Assembly: GCF_014066305.1 (NCBI RefSeq)
Contig: NW_023501136.1
Location: forward strand, 1-64,000
From: Letharia columbiana
Taxonomy: Eukaryota > Ascomycota > Lecanoromycetes > Lecanorales > Parmeliaceae
DNA: 64,000 nucleotides
Direction: 5' to 3'
Shown here: positions 11,281-22,581 of the stretch, one piece after another
Position numbering within the stretch: the first letter of the stretch is position 1
Layout: the number at the start of each line of letters is the position of its first letter
Translations under genes and position numbers: made by a program
The notes under the pieces: model-generated
The model's database searches: none
The model's input: only the letters and a program-made list of their open reading frames with translations
What the model was told of the DNA's origin: nothing

Positions 11281-12414
11281 TCACTTCTTGAAAGCCTTTA
11301 CCTCCCACCTCCTATGCTCAAGTCAGCGTCCTATCTCAAAGAGCCCGCACATTGCTACTCACCACCAAGCCTTGAAGTCCTGGGTTCCCACATCAATCCC
11401 TATATCTTTTAACGCTTGATTTGATAGGTGAGTGTCGTAAGGTCTTTGCACGCTTGCATTCGGGTCGTTGCCAGCCTTGTCGTCTGCGACCATACCATCA
11501 AGTGAAAGACCCATAATCTCCGCAAACAGTTGGCAAATCTCATACTTTGTAAATCGATCCTCAGAAGAGAACTGCAAGATTTTAGGCAGTCGATACCGCT
11601 CGCCATTTAGGTATCTCGTAGCCGTATCCACGCACACCCGGGCTACATCTTCAATGTTCGTGGGGTAACGTTTTGCCCAGTCGTCCATTTTCGTCCTTGC
11701 GTCTTTCTCCTGAGATTTCCACACAACGTCCATCAAGATATTCACAGCGCTCTCTTTAGGGTCCTCTGCCTTGCCGTACAGCACGGGCACACGCAATACG
11801 ACGCCGAAACTAGTCCCCTCCGTCGCCTGCAATATTGCCCTCTCACCATCAAGCTTCGTCTGTCCGTATAGGTTTGTAGGTTCTGGTGTTGCATGGGCCT
11901 CGTAAGGGGCTTCTCCCGGTCTTCCCGGAAATACGTAATCGGTAGAGATGTAGATGAGCAGAATGTTCTTTGACGAGGTCGCCTGAGCAAGATGCTTGGA
12001 AGCCTCGACATTAATCTTTCTGGCTTCGTCTGGATTGGCGTCACATTTGTCAGGGAATCGGTTTGCCGCGCCTGTTGGTAATGAGTGAGCAGATATAGAA
12101 ATGTAGGTAGAAGTCACTGGGCTTGCACCCAAGCTTACAGTGTACTACGACATCAGGCCTTGAGCCCAAGTCGTCAGTTGGACTGCTTTATCAAAGAATT
12201 CAAAATTGAGGCTTGGAGGAAACAGTGCCTACTTGACTTCTTGTAAGGCTGACGAGATCTCAGCGGGATTCGACAAGTTGATCTTAAGGATAGCAGGAGG
12301 GTTGGCTCGGGTGAAGCCCGTGCCCACGACCTGAAACCCTGCTGACTTGAAAGCTTGTGACACTTGACGCCCAAGAAAGCCTGTGGCGCCAGTCACCAGT
12401 GCGGTCTTGACCAT
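11281..12414 (-). CDS. RmlD/MAT2B-like NAD(P)-binding protein
   Basis: Extended short-chain dehydrogenase of the RmlD substrate-binding family (dTDP-4-dehydrorhamnose reductase-like; the eukaryotic relative is the regulatory beta subunit of methionine adenosyltransferase). Exons 12233-12414, 12139-12158, 11363-12071 and 11281-11311 give 313 aa. Start MVKTALVTGATGFLG carries the Rossmann GxxGxxG motif. The 20-nt second exon supplies PDVVVH, joining V-K-PDVVVH-C-AANRFPDKC. The active-site pair is visible as YISTDYVFPG and YGQTK. The last 31-nt exon, after a GTGAGT donor, ends EVKAFKK. I infer a cytosolic protein that either reduces a nucleotide sugar or modulates S-adenosylmethionine synthesis; sequence does not decide which. 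An upstream in-frame ORF exists, but the Rossmann-proximal Met is the better start. Confidence 0.88.
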
Positions 12415-13250
12415 GATGCAGGATCCTTCGATATCTGTACGGCGCTGGTGCTGGGTAATCAAATGTGTGTCGGCGGTGGATGACTATTCTAAGGTCGAGA
12501 CTGACCACAGCAACATGAAGGTCTAGGTAGGAAGGAGGAAGCGCAACGGAGGTCTAAGGTGACCCGATGACATCGAGGTTACCGCATTTGTACTGAAATG
12601 TCTATCTATGATGTTGAACCTACGTGGGTCTCCAGTGCTTCCTCCTATGCGTCATCGATCTCTTCTTCGCGGCCATCCATAAAGGACGGCCAGCAATGAA
12701 AAGAAGTGAATTTTGTCAAAGACAAATTGATAATCCAAAAATTCCCATACGATCCGAAGACCATAAGGAGTGGTCATAGTTATAGTTTTCAACTAGCAAA
12801 AACGAGATCTCGGACGAATCCTCACTGATACTCGTAACGCCTCTGCCTAGATAAATGTTCAGAATTTTTCTTGAGGGAGAAGCCAGTTGTGGTACTTACA
12901 CTTAGATGCCGAATTAAAAAGGGTGTGGGATATGCCAGGTTTATATACTCGAGAAGCCTGACTGACTAGCGCCGCGCTCAAGATGAATCACTCTCACTAC
13001 CCGGCTTTCAGGGAAAATTTGAACGTCACTTTTTTGGAGCTTTATCGCCGGCTTGCTCAAACAACATCATCCTCCAAGCGATACCACCCTACAATTGCGT
13101 CTAGTGTTGGTTCAACTGTGCCACTTAATGAATTCCTCGAGCAGACAGAGAACCCTTTGCTCTTCGCGGGAACAGAAACTCCCAGTCTTCTAGCCTACTA
13201 TTCCAGCGAACAGACACGGCGCAAGCAAAATATCCGCAATTGCAGAGAAA
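12415..13250. other. Intergenic between reductase and condensin genes
   Basis: Upstream side of the reductase and 3' side of the condensin gene. A plus-strand frame at 12983-13312 runs antisense into the condensin last exon and looks like a shadow. No other structure seen. Confidence 0.5.
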
Positions 13251-16200
13251 TCACGAGTCATCATCCTCATCGTCTAGAAGCTCTTCCAACAATGAGTCCT
13301 GTGCCACCGTAACGCCTTCATCCTCAATACCTTCAATCCCAATATCCTTTTCGGTACCCATTACAGATTCTTCCCCCACTTGCCCTTCTAGCATAGTCAG
13401 ACCGTCGTCTCCCCCTGCAGGCGCCAGCGTGTCCTCTGAGATTGGATTAACTTTCCCAGTTTCTCCCAAAGCTTTGCTCAAGGCTGAATGCAATTTGTGA
13501 AGGGCGTTGCGAGAGGGCGCGTCCTGAGCAACCTTATTCTCAATAGCTTCTTCGACAAGCTCAATCGTGCTTTGAAGCCTTTCGGTCTTGGAATTTGGTG
13601 TAATGAATAGCTTGCCGAGCATGGCGATGAGGGCTTTCTTGTCTTCTTCTGTATCACTCGTTAGTACCATCGGAGAAAAAGACGTCGAGTCTTCTCACTT
13701 GAACACCCATGGTTTTTTGCCCGTTCTAGAAGGCTCTCCGCCAGATTAAGATGAATGTTTCCATTAACAGCTTTGACTTCTTTCTTCCCAGCCTCGTCCC
13801 AGCTGATAGATGCTTCATCCTGGACCACCAATTTTCGCGCATCCGTCCAGTCGACAAGCATATTTCCAACCGTACTCACCCCGACCATTTCCTCTCCTTC
13901 TTCAAGCTCTTCACTCATATCTATCAGCGAATGCATGACTCCGCCCGCAATATTTGCCATCTTTTCCATATTCTCTCTGCGACTGTGGCAGTATACCGGC
14001 AGGAAGTAACTCAGAGCTTGCCTTACCCCAGCATTATCTTTTGTTGCGGGATCGAAGTAACAAATGACGATCTGCTTAAGCAGATCCTCGTCTTGTATGA
14101 CTGAGGTCAGCATCAATTTACAAAGAGCGATTGTGGCGGCTGCTTGTACATCGGGAGTATGCTCTGCTTTCATGCCTTTAGCAAAGATCCTAAGAATCGA
14201 CTTTTGTAAGGCGGCGTCTGCGGTTGCTGACGAGATGAGGCTCGGGTGAGTTGTCAGGATGTCGGCGAGAATATGGATTGCAGTGACTTGAAGCGCATCG
14301 TGTCCTTTCGTGAAGCAGTGGACGAAAAGGCTCAGATTCTCATCAGCAAGCGTCTGCACCCCAATCCCAGTCAGTACTTCCCATGACAGATGAAGGATTT
14401 TCACATACTTTGTCCAGAAGACAGCAAAGACCCAAGCCAAGAAGCCCTCGTTCTCTGATTGGGGCCTCATGGCTTCGAACAGCTGGTACAACAAGGTTGT
14501 TGAGCATCGTGACTAAGTGTACGTTCTGCTGTAAGGTTCCCTCAATATTCTGCAACATACACTGCGCTATGTGCAAGCACTTCATGTTGATCATAATCTC
14601 TTTTATGGCCTTGACCTTGTCTTCTTCAGCACTCCGACTTACTTTAGCTTTGGTCGGCGTGCTGTCACTGATCTCCGAATGCGCTGAGTGGAAGCTCTCG
14701 TCCTCATTATCGGCCAGTGGTTCAGCAACAGCGATAGCGTCGTGGACCTCTGCTATCGCCTCAAGAACGACACTACAAAAATCTCTTTCTCCTGCGGCTT
14801 CTATTCCGCAAACATCGCGGAGAACTTCAACAGAGAGCTTAGTGATCTCGTCTGGCAATTCCGCGATGGCTAAAGTCTCCCTTAAAAGCGCAAACATTTT
14901 TCTTCTACCGACTTCGTCGCTGTAGTCCAAAGTCTTCGCGATGTGCAGTAGCTGTTCCACGATGAACTCTTGTTCGACGGTGTCTTCCTCTTCGTCACCT
15001 TTGTATCTGTCGTGGTTCCGTCGTAAGCATTCGACCAGGTTGTTTGTGTATCTCTGGAGGAAGAATGCAAGTTTTGTTACTTCGGGCATCTTTTCTTCAA
15101 TCAGGGTTTCATATTTTCCATCAGGCTGCTGGTGACAGTAGTCATTGAAAGACCTCGCCAGAAAAACGCTTTCTGGGCTCAGATGATGCCAAAATGGATC
15201 TTGAAAGCTGAGGATGTCCTGGTAGTCATGCCGCCCGCTCCAAAACTTCTCCATAGCTTCCAAGGCTATGCCATCTTCGACTCCAGAGTTGAGGACGTCA
15301 ATTCGTTCGAGCAGCTCTAGTACACATTCAATACTTGGTGTCACTGCTTCCTCGGCCGCACCGCCTCCACCAGCCAGCTGGGGACCCGCACAGTCCTCGA
15401 TCCAACGATCATGAAAAAGTCTAGCAGTAGCTTTACGAACATTCTCATCACGATCACGCAAGCCCCAGCGGAGCAGTTTCTCTCTCATAGACAAAGATAG
15501 ATGACGAAAGTCCCCCAGAGCAGGTAGCAAGCGAGAGTATAATGCTCTACGGGTGGCTGGATCGAGGTCTCGAGCACGCTCTAGGAGGTACGGCAAGGTT
15601 CCTGGTGTCAAAGGTAGGTTGAGCAGCAGAGAACGGCGGACATCTGCGCCAGGATCGTTTTGAAGGACCTCGAGCAATTTCTCCAATAATCCACTTGCAT
15701 CGTCGTCATCGCTGTCGGCGTTGTCCTGGTCCCCTTCGTCCTCATTGCCAGCTAGCCGGCCCAGGCCTAGGACAGCCTGGACACGGATCATCGGCTCTTT
15801 GTCCCTGATGCGTTTGAGAAGTCCCATCTTCAGGAGGTGAAAGTATTCGTCGTCAATAGAGTCCAGTGAGTTGATGATGTGAGCAACGAGCTGAGTCGCG
15901 CGGTAACGAACTGTCTTCTCTTTCGAAGCAAGGAATTGCAGCAAGATGGATAAGATATGAGAGGTCAATCGAGTGCTCGCAGTCTCGGGGAATGAATACG
16001 TTTCGTTGATCTCGGATTCGGTGATCAATGCAGCATCTGCAAACTTTCAGCGCTGGTTGGATATCGACTCCGACGTGATGAATTCCACCTACCTTTCTCA
16101 CTTGCATGGCGCAAGAAAAACCCCAAGAAGCGGACGATCCGGTCCCCTACGGCTTCACTTCTCTTCACGCCCATCAGACGAATCACACATCGTGCAATCT

Positions 16201-16501
16201 CCACGTTGAACTCGTCCTCATTGAATTCTTGTCGACCAGGCTTACCGGGCCGCGTGGGCTCATAGCAGCAAGCCTCTTGAATCTTCCTCAACCCTACGAC
16301 CAGTTTTCGGTGCCCAGCTGCAGATTTTTGCGCGTCACTGAACACATTGCAGACTTGTGCGCGCAGGGTAGAAGTAGGTCCTTCCTTTGGGATGACTATT
16401 GAGGGAGAAGTGGTGGATTTGCGCGAGGCCAATGTTTGGGCGGATGCCTTGTGGGAGATTCGCGACACAGTAGGCGCTCGAGCGGACACTCTACCAGGCA
16501 T
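13251..16501 (-). CDS. YCG1: Condensin complex subunit 3 (CAP-G/Ycg1)
   Basis: Non-SMC HEAT-repeat subunit of condensin, which with CAP-H binds DNA during mitotic chromosome compaction. Exons 16093-16501, 14409-16036, 13699-14353 and 13251-13648 give 1029 aa, typical of the family. Start MPGRVSARAP. HEAT-like repeats run through most of the protein (EKTVRYRATQLVAHIINSLD, KEPMIRVQAVLGLGRLAG, ENVRKATARLFHDRW). An acidic break (EDEGDQDNADSDDDD) sits in the N-terminal third, and a Cnd3-type C-terminal domain follows ERGLLGLGLCCLLDK. The third intron has a perfect TACTAAC branch site. The C-terminus is acidic and disordered, ending DDEDDDS. It shares a 221-bp divergent promoter with the cysteine synthase gene. 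Confidence 0.93.
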
Positions 16502-16722
16502 ATTTTGATCGAGGTTTGAAGTCCTTGAACAATTAGCTGTATCGTAACGAAAATCAACAAACACGGGGATGGCGTGGCAGCGGCAAGTAAGCGCGCGGTA
16601 GTCACTTGCATCATAGTTTGCCATGACAGAAATCTTGTTAATCGATTTTCCCTTTCGCTTTGTACTCGTGTCCCAAATCACTCTAAAGGTCATTCCTCGA
16701 TCACCGTGTCGCATAGCACACT
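16502..16722. promoter_or_regulatory. Divergent promoter, CAP-G/cysteine synthase
   Basis: These 221 bp separate the two start codons and must hold both promoters and 5' leaders. No clear TATA element seen; the region is not of unusual composition. Confidence 0.5.
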
Positions 16723-17909
16723 ATGTTCAGGCAGAGCGTGCGCAGACTAACCACCACAGCGCATAAAGCTGCAGAAGTAGCTTCTAAGGTTGAGATGTCA
16801 AATCAATATGGGGTACAACTGGCTAAAGCACAGGGACATGTCAATGGCTTTGTTGGAGGTGAGGGCAATTACAATCTTCATCATGGATCTATTGAGCTTA
16901 CAATGTTTTAGCCATTGGCAATACCCCTCTAATTCGCCTCAAACGATTATCCGACGAGACAGGCTGCGAGATTTTAGGTAAAGCCGAATTTCAAAATCCT
17001 GGAGGTAGCGTGAAGGACCGTGCAGCATTGTATGTGGTCAAGGATGCCGAAGAGAAGGGTCAACTGCGGCCAGGAGGCACTGTTGTTGAAGGCACCGCGG
17101 GAAACACAGGCATTGGCCTGGCACACGTTTGTCGGTCAAAAGGCTACCAATTAGTAATATACATGCCGAATACACAATCACAGGGAAAGGTCGACTTGCT
17201 GAGATTGCTGGGTGCCGAGGTCTATCCTGTGCCGGCCGTGGCGTTCGAAAATCCCGAGAATTACAATCATCAAGCCAAGCGACACGCAGAGCGATTAGAT
17301 AATGCAGTATGGACAAATCAGTTCGACAATATTGCAAACAGAAGAGCCCACTTAGAGACAACGGGACCGGAAATATGGAACCAAACAGATGGCAAGATTG
17401 ATGCGTTTACATGTGCGACTGGGACTGGTGGCACATTAGCTGGTGTCACGAGATACCTGAAAGACGTCTCAGGCGGTAGAGTCAAGACATTTTTAGCGGA
17501 TCCGCCCGGAAGTGTATTGCATTCATACATTACCAGTGGAGGCCAATTGAAAGAACGCACGGGCTCCAGTATCACAGAAGGTATTGGTCAGGGTCGGGTC
17601 ACGGACAATCTCAAGCCAGATATAGACCTGCTAGACGGTGCAGTACACATCAGCGACGAAAGAAGTATTGAGATGGTGTATCGATGTCTCGACGAAGAAG
17701 GACTTTACTTGGGCGCAAGTTCGTGTTTAAACGTTGCGGCGGCGAAGGAAGTGGCAGAAAAGTTGGGCCAGGGAAATACAGTAGTGACAATACTCTGTGA
17801 CGGTGCATACAGATATGCCGACAGACTATTTTCGCGAAAGTGGCTCTCAGATAAAAATCTCCTGCGTGCAATACCGGCGCATTTAGAAAAATATGTTGTG
17901 CTGCCTTAG
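16723..17909 (+). CDS. Cysteine synthase-like PLP enzyme (Mcy1 type)
   Basis: Fold-type II pyridoxal-phosphate enzyme of the cysteine synthase/CBS family. Exons 16723-16858 and 16912-17909 (53-bp intron) give 377 aa. The N-terminus [20 protein letters not shown] is Arg/Thr/Ala-rich without acids, suggesting mitochondrial targeting. Landmarks are [12 protein letters not shown], the PLP lysine in [10 protein letters not shown] (near residue 80), the substrate loop [12 protein letters not shown], the phosphate-binding [11 protein letters not shown] and the C-terminal [11 protein letters not shown]. The pattern resembles the fungal mitochondrial cysteine synthase group (yeast Mcy1/YGR012W), expected to use O-acetylserine or O-phosphoserine-like substrates; the exact substrate is inferred only. 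The C-terminal extension [15 protein letters not shown] follows the catalytic domain. Confidence 0.9.
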
Positions 17910-18250
17910 GATTAAACAAAATTCAGAATCCTAAATGGTTCATGGTCAATTCATTCCGTCTTTCCATGGGTAGAGCTCAATACTTTCGTGACCTTAAATA
18001 CCGTTTCGACATGGAGCAGGGACCAATGGGAAAAAGCTGGTGGGTCGAACGCAGAAATGATCTGTGCCTACAATTGATTCTGTGATGTTGGGAAGATTGT
18101 CTTTCATTCGTGTACCCTAGAGCCCGTCCAGAACAGCGACACCAACCATAGAGACCCTCCAACGCCGCGCTTAAAGCAAACGCCTTCCTATGCATTTTCC
18201 TGTCCATCTATTTACGCCCGATGCTGCATGTGACCTCTTCTCTGAGCCTG
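17910..18250. other. Convergent intergenic space
   Basis: The 3' regions of the cysteine synthase and potassium transporter genes meet here. Nothing else seen. Confidence 0.5.
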
Positions 18251-21206
18251 TCACTCATTAAGTACAACAGATTCGCGTGCTCTGATCCTCGGCCCCTCAG
18301 CCAATCCAGCCATCAGTTTCCCAAGCCCTTTTTGGGCGTGCCCTGAATGGTTCGGATGTTGCTCCAAACTGCCATTCGTGCCATTCATGCCATCTTCGTC
18401 ACGACCTGAAGCTGCCGCAGTGTCCGGCGCTGCCATGGCTGGCCAAGTGGACCCGGATACTGGTCCTACGGTCGGAGTCCGACTCGACAATGTTCTCCCC
18501 ATTGGCTCCAGATTACTGATGCTCGAATTGCGTCTCTGTACCCGCTTGGCTGCATCCTCATCCTCTTTTTTGTGCAATGAATCACTAGGCAGCAAGACAG
18601 CGCGGTCCAGCTCGTAAGGAAGTCCACGATGTCGGCCTCGGATCTGCATAGCAATTACCACGAGCTTGGATACCACGGAAAACTCGGCGGAAAATGATGC
18701 GTCTATCCCTGGGTAGCCAAGGGAGAGGCCGACAGTTCCATAAGCCGAAACAATCTCGAAAAGCACCGAGAACAAGGTGAAGGCGTACTCGTTCGTGTTG
18801 GAAAGCCGGTCGCCCTCGGCAATCGCGATGATGAATAGACCCAGAAAAATGTACCACAGGTCAAAACTCAACTGTCGACGTAAATGAGCGCCAACATAGC
18901 TGGGCTCCTTTTCATCGTCAGTCTCTTCTCTCGACGATCCATAGATCCCAAGACTCTTCTCTTCATAAACGTTCGTGCGCCGTACGGAGATAGCAATTGG
19001 GAAGACAGAAATATACATCATGATCAAGTATGACACCTGAATCCCAGGATGGAGGTTTGCCAGATCGACCGAGGCAAAGCCTGCCGTGCGCGTACTCGCA
19101 GCTTGAAACAAACCATTTAGAACCCTGTAACCTGCGGGATTAATGCTGGTAAGCACGGAATCATGGAGCTACGTCAGAAGTCAGCCTTGATTATGATTGA
19201 AAATTTTCGGGAACCTACGTCGAGTACGATGAAGAAGATGACGTCAAGGCCATTAAGAATAACAAGAATCCAGAACAGCCACCAGGTTGCAGAGTTTGGG
19301 AATAGTAAGGTGAAGCAACGTCTCGGATGATCCAGCAAGAATTTCAATTCTTCCCAAACCCCACTTTCACGGGGCACAACTTTCGAAGCAATGTAGATTA
19401 CGAGTCTGAGCATGCAGGGGAATCCTGTGTTCCCAATGACAATGAGAAAAGCTCCAAGTAGAAGTGGTACAATAGCTGTTTGGAACGACTCCATAGAATC
19501 CGGGGTAAGTGTGAAGCCAAGGTCATTGAACATGGATGCGGGAGTGAAGATGCCCCTAGAGCCTGGATTAGAATGATCTTTCAATGCTTAAGAGATCGAA
19601 CATCATACCACCAGACCCTTGACTGGCCATCGCCATCTACAACAGGTCCCCACGTGCTACTACGCACTATCCAAGGGAGGAGGATAACCACGCCGAGAAG
19701 ATGGAATATGAGATAATAAGCTTGGCACGAAGCTGTCAGCTTCATATACTAGCATTAAAAGGCTGCCTGGTACACTCACAGACAAGAACAACGGTTAGGG
19801 TCTTCAAGGAGCGATATTCGATTCCTCCCAGTTCTTCCCTCTGATCCTCAGTCAGATCTACGAAGGCTGAGTTCCTTCCTATTGTGGGCTGCCAGCTAAG
19901 GTACGGTGTGGCTGGTTCGTTCTCCTTTGAAGCCCATCCTTTGAGGCTGGAGAATGTACCCGTGCGACCTTTTGTACGGCCGGACGGGAGCGCTACTTCA
20001 TCTGTAGGCGACATCTTCAGATTCTCCAGGGTACCACTTTTCCGAGAGGATAGCTTGGGATAGGCTGCTGAATTTGCGCGTTCGCGAGGATGGTGAGGCT
20101 CATCGATAGTGACGTTTCGCTTCATCGAAGTGCCATTGAGCATGCCTCGTCGCTCGACAAGACTCGTGACTTGATGATCTATTTGCCCACCATCATCGTC
20201 TAAGTCTAGAGGCTCCGGCACACTCCCGCGGTCAAAATCGCGGGGGCCAGGAATTCGGAGCGCTCCTTTGTCTTTTGGATTCCTTTGATTCTCCAGAATG
20301 GCGATATGTTGTTCGGGACTCAAGCGTTGCGGTAACATTTGTGGCGCCGCTTCATTTGCCTCTGGGCTCTCCACCTCGTCTGCAAATGTAACGTCGCGAC
20401 GGAAAGTTGGCGGGTTCAAGGGCGGTAAGGTGATAGCATGATCGACAGCTTCAGTCCTCCCTCTTTCACTTGAAGAGGATTCGCTACCAAGATCTTCGGC
20501 AAGACCAGGCTTCTCTGTCTGGTCGCTCATTTCACGCCTTTGCCTAAGCGCATTACCATTGTGCAAAACGACAATACTACGACCTCGGACACCCTTCTCC
20601 GTGCAACTAGGATCCGCGTCGTCCTTGAGCTCCGTTCTGGTCCGCGACCGAGTGCGTCGAAAGTTGCGGGCTTCCCTCACAACGTTTTGGAAACGGCGCT
20701 CAAACCAGTATAGCCGGACGAAGACGACGAACGTATTTATGAATATTGGCGTACAGATCATTCCCAGGAAATAGAAAACAAGCTGCGTGGCGATTCAGAG
20801 ACCGACTGTTGGTAGATGCGGACGTACCTACCTGCTGGTACGTATTGAGATCATTGATGTTAACCCTAAAAGATTATTAGCGTGCAACAATCTGCATGTG
20901 AGACAAAAAGCCTACGTATTGAGACCGCTTTGCGTGGCGGATCCGCTAGCGAAGAAAAGGGCGTCAATGTATGCCAAACCTCCGGCTGGGTATAGAAGGA
21001 TTGATCCGACAATCGTGACAAACAGGATATAAAGATCTGTGAGACGAAGCCCACTCCATTAGCATATGGATGAGCGGGCGTCGACCGAAAAGCGGGAGAG
21101 ACGTACAATGTATGGTGATGAAATTAAGGCGGTGCTTCTTCTTGAAGAGCGAGCGTGGATTGTGGCCCTTGATCCATTCCCACGACTCTAGAAGGGGGCC
21201 CAACAT
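18251..21206 (-). CDS. TRK1: TRK-family potassium transporter
   Basis: High-affinity K+ uptake protein of the plasma membrane (TrkH/HKT fold). Exons 21107-21206, 20916-21036, 20832-20865, 19780-20782, 19609-19720, 19219-19555 and 18251-19168 give 874 aa. Start MLGPLLESWEWIKGHNPRS fits the fungal N-terminus; a longer in-frame start at 21392 is possible but unlikely. The first P-loop region is ALFFASGSATQSGLNT, split by an intron. A long hydrophilic cytoplasmic loop (about residues 130-400, rich in Arg, Glu and Ser) follows RLYWFERRFQNV, as in yeast Trk1. Later P-loop regions are GIFTPASMFNDLGFTLTPDS, ASTRTAGFASVDL and VSAYGTVGLSLGYPG. A disordered tail ends ARESVVLNE. Phase is consistent across all six introns. 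No sign of damage. Confidence 0.93.
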
Positions 21207-22024
21207 GATGAGGGTGTTCTTGTCTATCCTGCAGCAGGTAGAATCGTGGGAAAGGACTAATCCCGACAGCGCGATTCTCGAAGAGAGGGAGCAAAGTGGA
21301 GAAGTGGAGATATCTTCTGCAAGCCGCGCAGCCAAGTGTTTATTGGAACGTCTTCTTGCATTCAGCGTGCGCGTCTTGCCAATTGTGTGCATGAAAAAAT
21401 AGCCAAGCCATGATAGCTTAGAAAACGCATCAGCAAAGAAGAGCCTGGTAAACGTAGGAGAAGATTGATGCTCAAAGAAGGTAATGGCAGATGGAGTGAA
21501 TTGTATTACATATTATCTATTGCAGGCCTGAGGTACGGCAGGATTTGGCGGGCCGATAGTGGCGTCCGCAGGATTTGGCGGGCCGATAGTGGCGTCGCAT
21601 CCAAGAGTACAAGCAGTGGCGCTTCTCCCGAGTCAACTACTCTGTGCCACAAAATTCTGACTTGATTTGGGGAATGGGCCTGTACCGAAACATCTACTGT
21701 AGACCGATAAAGACTACAGCTCTTGAGTGTTCAGCCATCATAAAGTGCCTTTTACTTAAAACTCAAGCACATGGGGAACCCCGGTCAGTCTGTAGAGATC
21801 TCCGGCAGGCTGGACGCATATCAGGATGAGTATCACGCATATGGTACACGTGGAGGTACAGATACCTTAGCTACCAAGCCCGCTGCATAGCGTTCCCAGA
21901 TCTCAGAGACTGTTTCTGTGTTGCTATCAGCAGGGTATGGGAACGCAGTCCACCCGGCGTGGTTGCAAAATGTATATGTCCGCTATTCTCCACGGAGACG
22001 AGCTCAATCTGTCGTGGAATGCCA
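21207..22024. other. Intergenic region upstream of TRK gene
   Basis: Promoter side of the transporter gene. Apart from a 30-bp tandem duplication near 21540, I see short frames with no family resemblance. Confidence 0.5.
21538..21597. repeat. 30-bp perfect-register tandem duplication
   Basis: Two adjacent 30-bp units, each beginning gcaggatttggcgggccg, differ only at the last base. GC-rich compared with its surroundings. Confidence 0.9.
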
Positions 22025-22306
22025 TCAACTCCCAAAGGTGTGGCTGGTCAGGATCTGCGCGCATACCGAAAGTCTCGGCCTGCGTAGGTTGCCCAGTAGA
22101 CGTCGATAGGGAGATGGGAGGACGATAATAGTGAGTGTTATCCGAAGAGATTCAGCCTGAGCGAGGTAAAAAGCCTGGACAGCGCCGGGGAACAGTTCGA
22201 GAATCTCGGAGTTCTGTTTGGTAAGTCGATGAGTTGTCTCAAGCAAGCTATAAGCCATCACTTCTTCAGTGGAGTATGTCTCAAAACTTGTGATAGCCAT
22301 CTTCAT
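22025..22306 (-). CDS. Unrecognised short open frame
   Basis: Ninety-three codons. The first half (ITSFETYSTEEVMAYSLLET, then LFPGAVQAFYLAQAES) has protein-like composition, whereas the second half is Arg/Pro-rich and looks translated from non-coding DNA. An intron after ESLRITL may lead to downstream sequence, but no single join was convincing. No family recognised; it may be the 5' exon of a small gene or chance. Confidence 0.22.
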   Translation of the reverse strand: MKMAITSFETYSTEEVMAYSLLETTHRLTKQNSEILELFPGAVQAFYLAQAESLRITLTIIVLPSPYRRLLGNLRRPRLSVCAQILTSHTFGS

Positions 22307-22581
22307 ACATGCCGACCCCGAGCGCCAGTAAAAGCTCTGCTGGTCGAAAACGCTTCCTAACCTTCAGTCATACATGTCCACGGTTCTCTCTCTGAACTTT
22401 CCCAGTTCCTCAATAAGGAAGGAATATCTTGTATTGTGAGCACCTTTCTACGGCGCCAGTATTTATATTTCTTATGAGCGTGTACACTTAATAAGATGTG
22501 TCCGAAGGTCTGTCTTTGCGTAAAGAGTGCAGTAGTTTGGGGCTTTATCTGCTATTAGTCCACCTCGGCCTTTTGCTCACC

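Noticed and set aside
12983..13312. 109-codon plus-strand frame
   Set aside because: Runs antisense into the last exon of the condensin gene and resembles nothing; a shadow frame.
22498..22581. N-terminal extension of the disordered protein
   Set aside because: It opens with GTG; the first ATG is at 22582.
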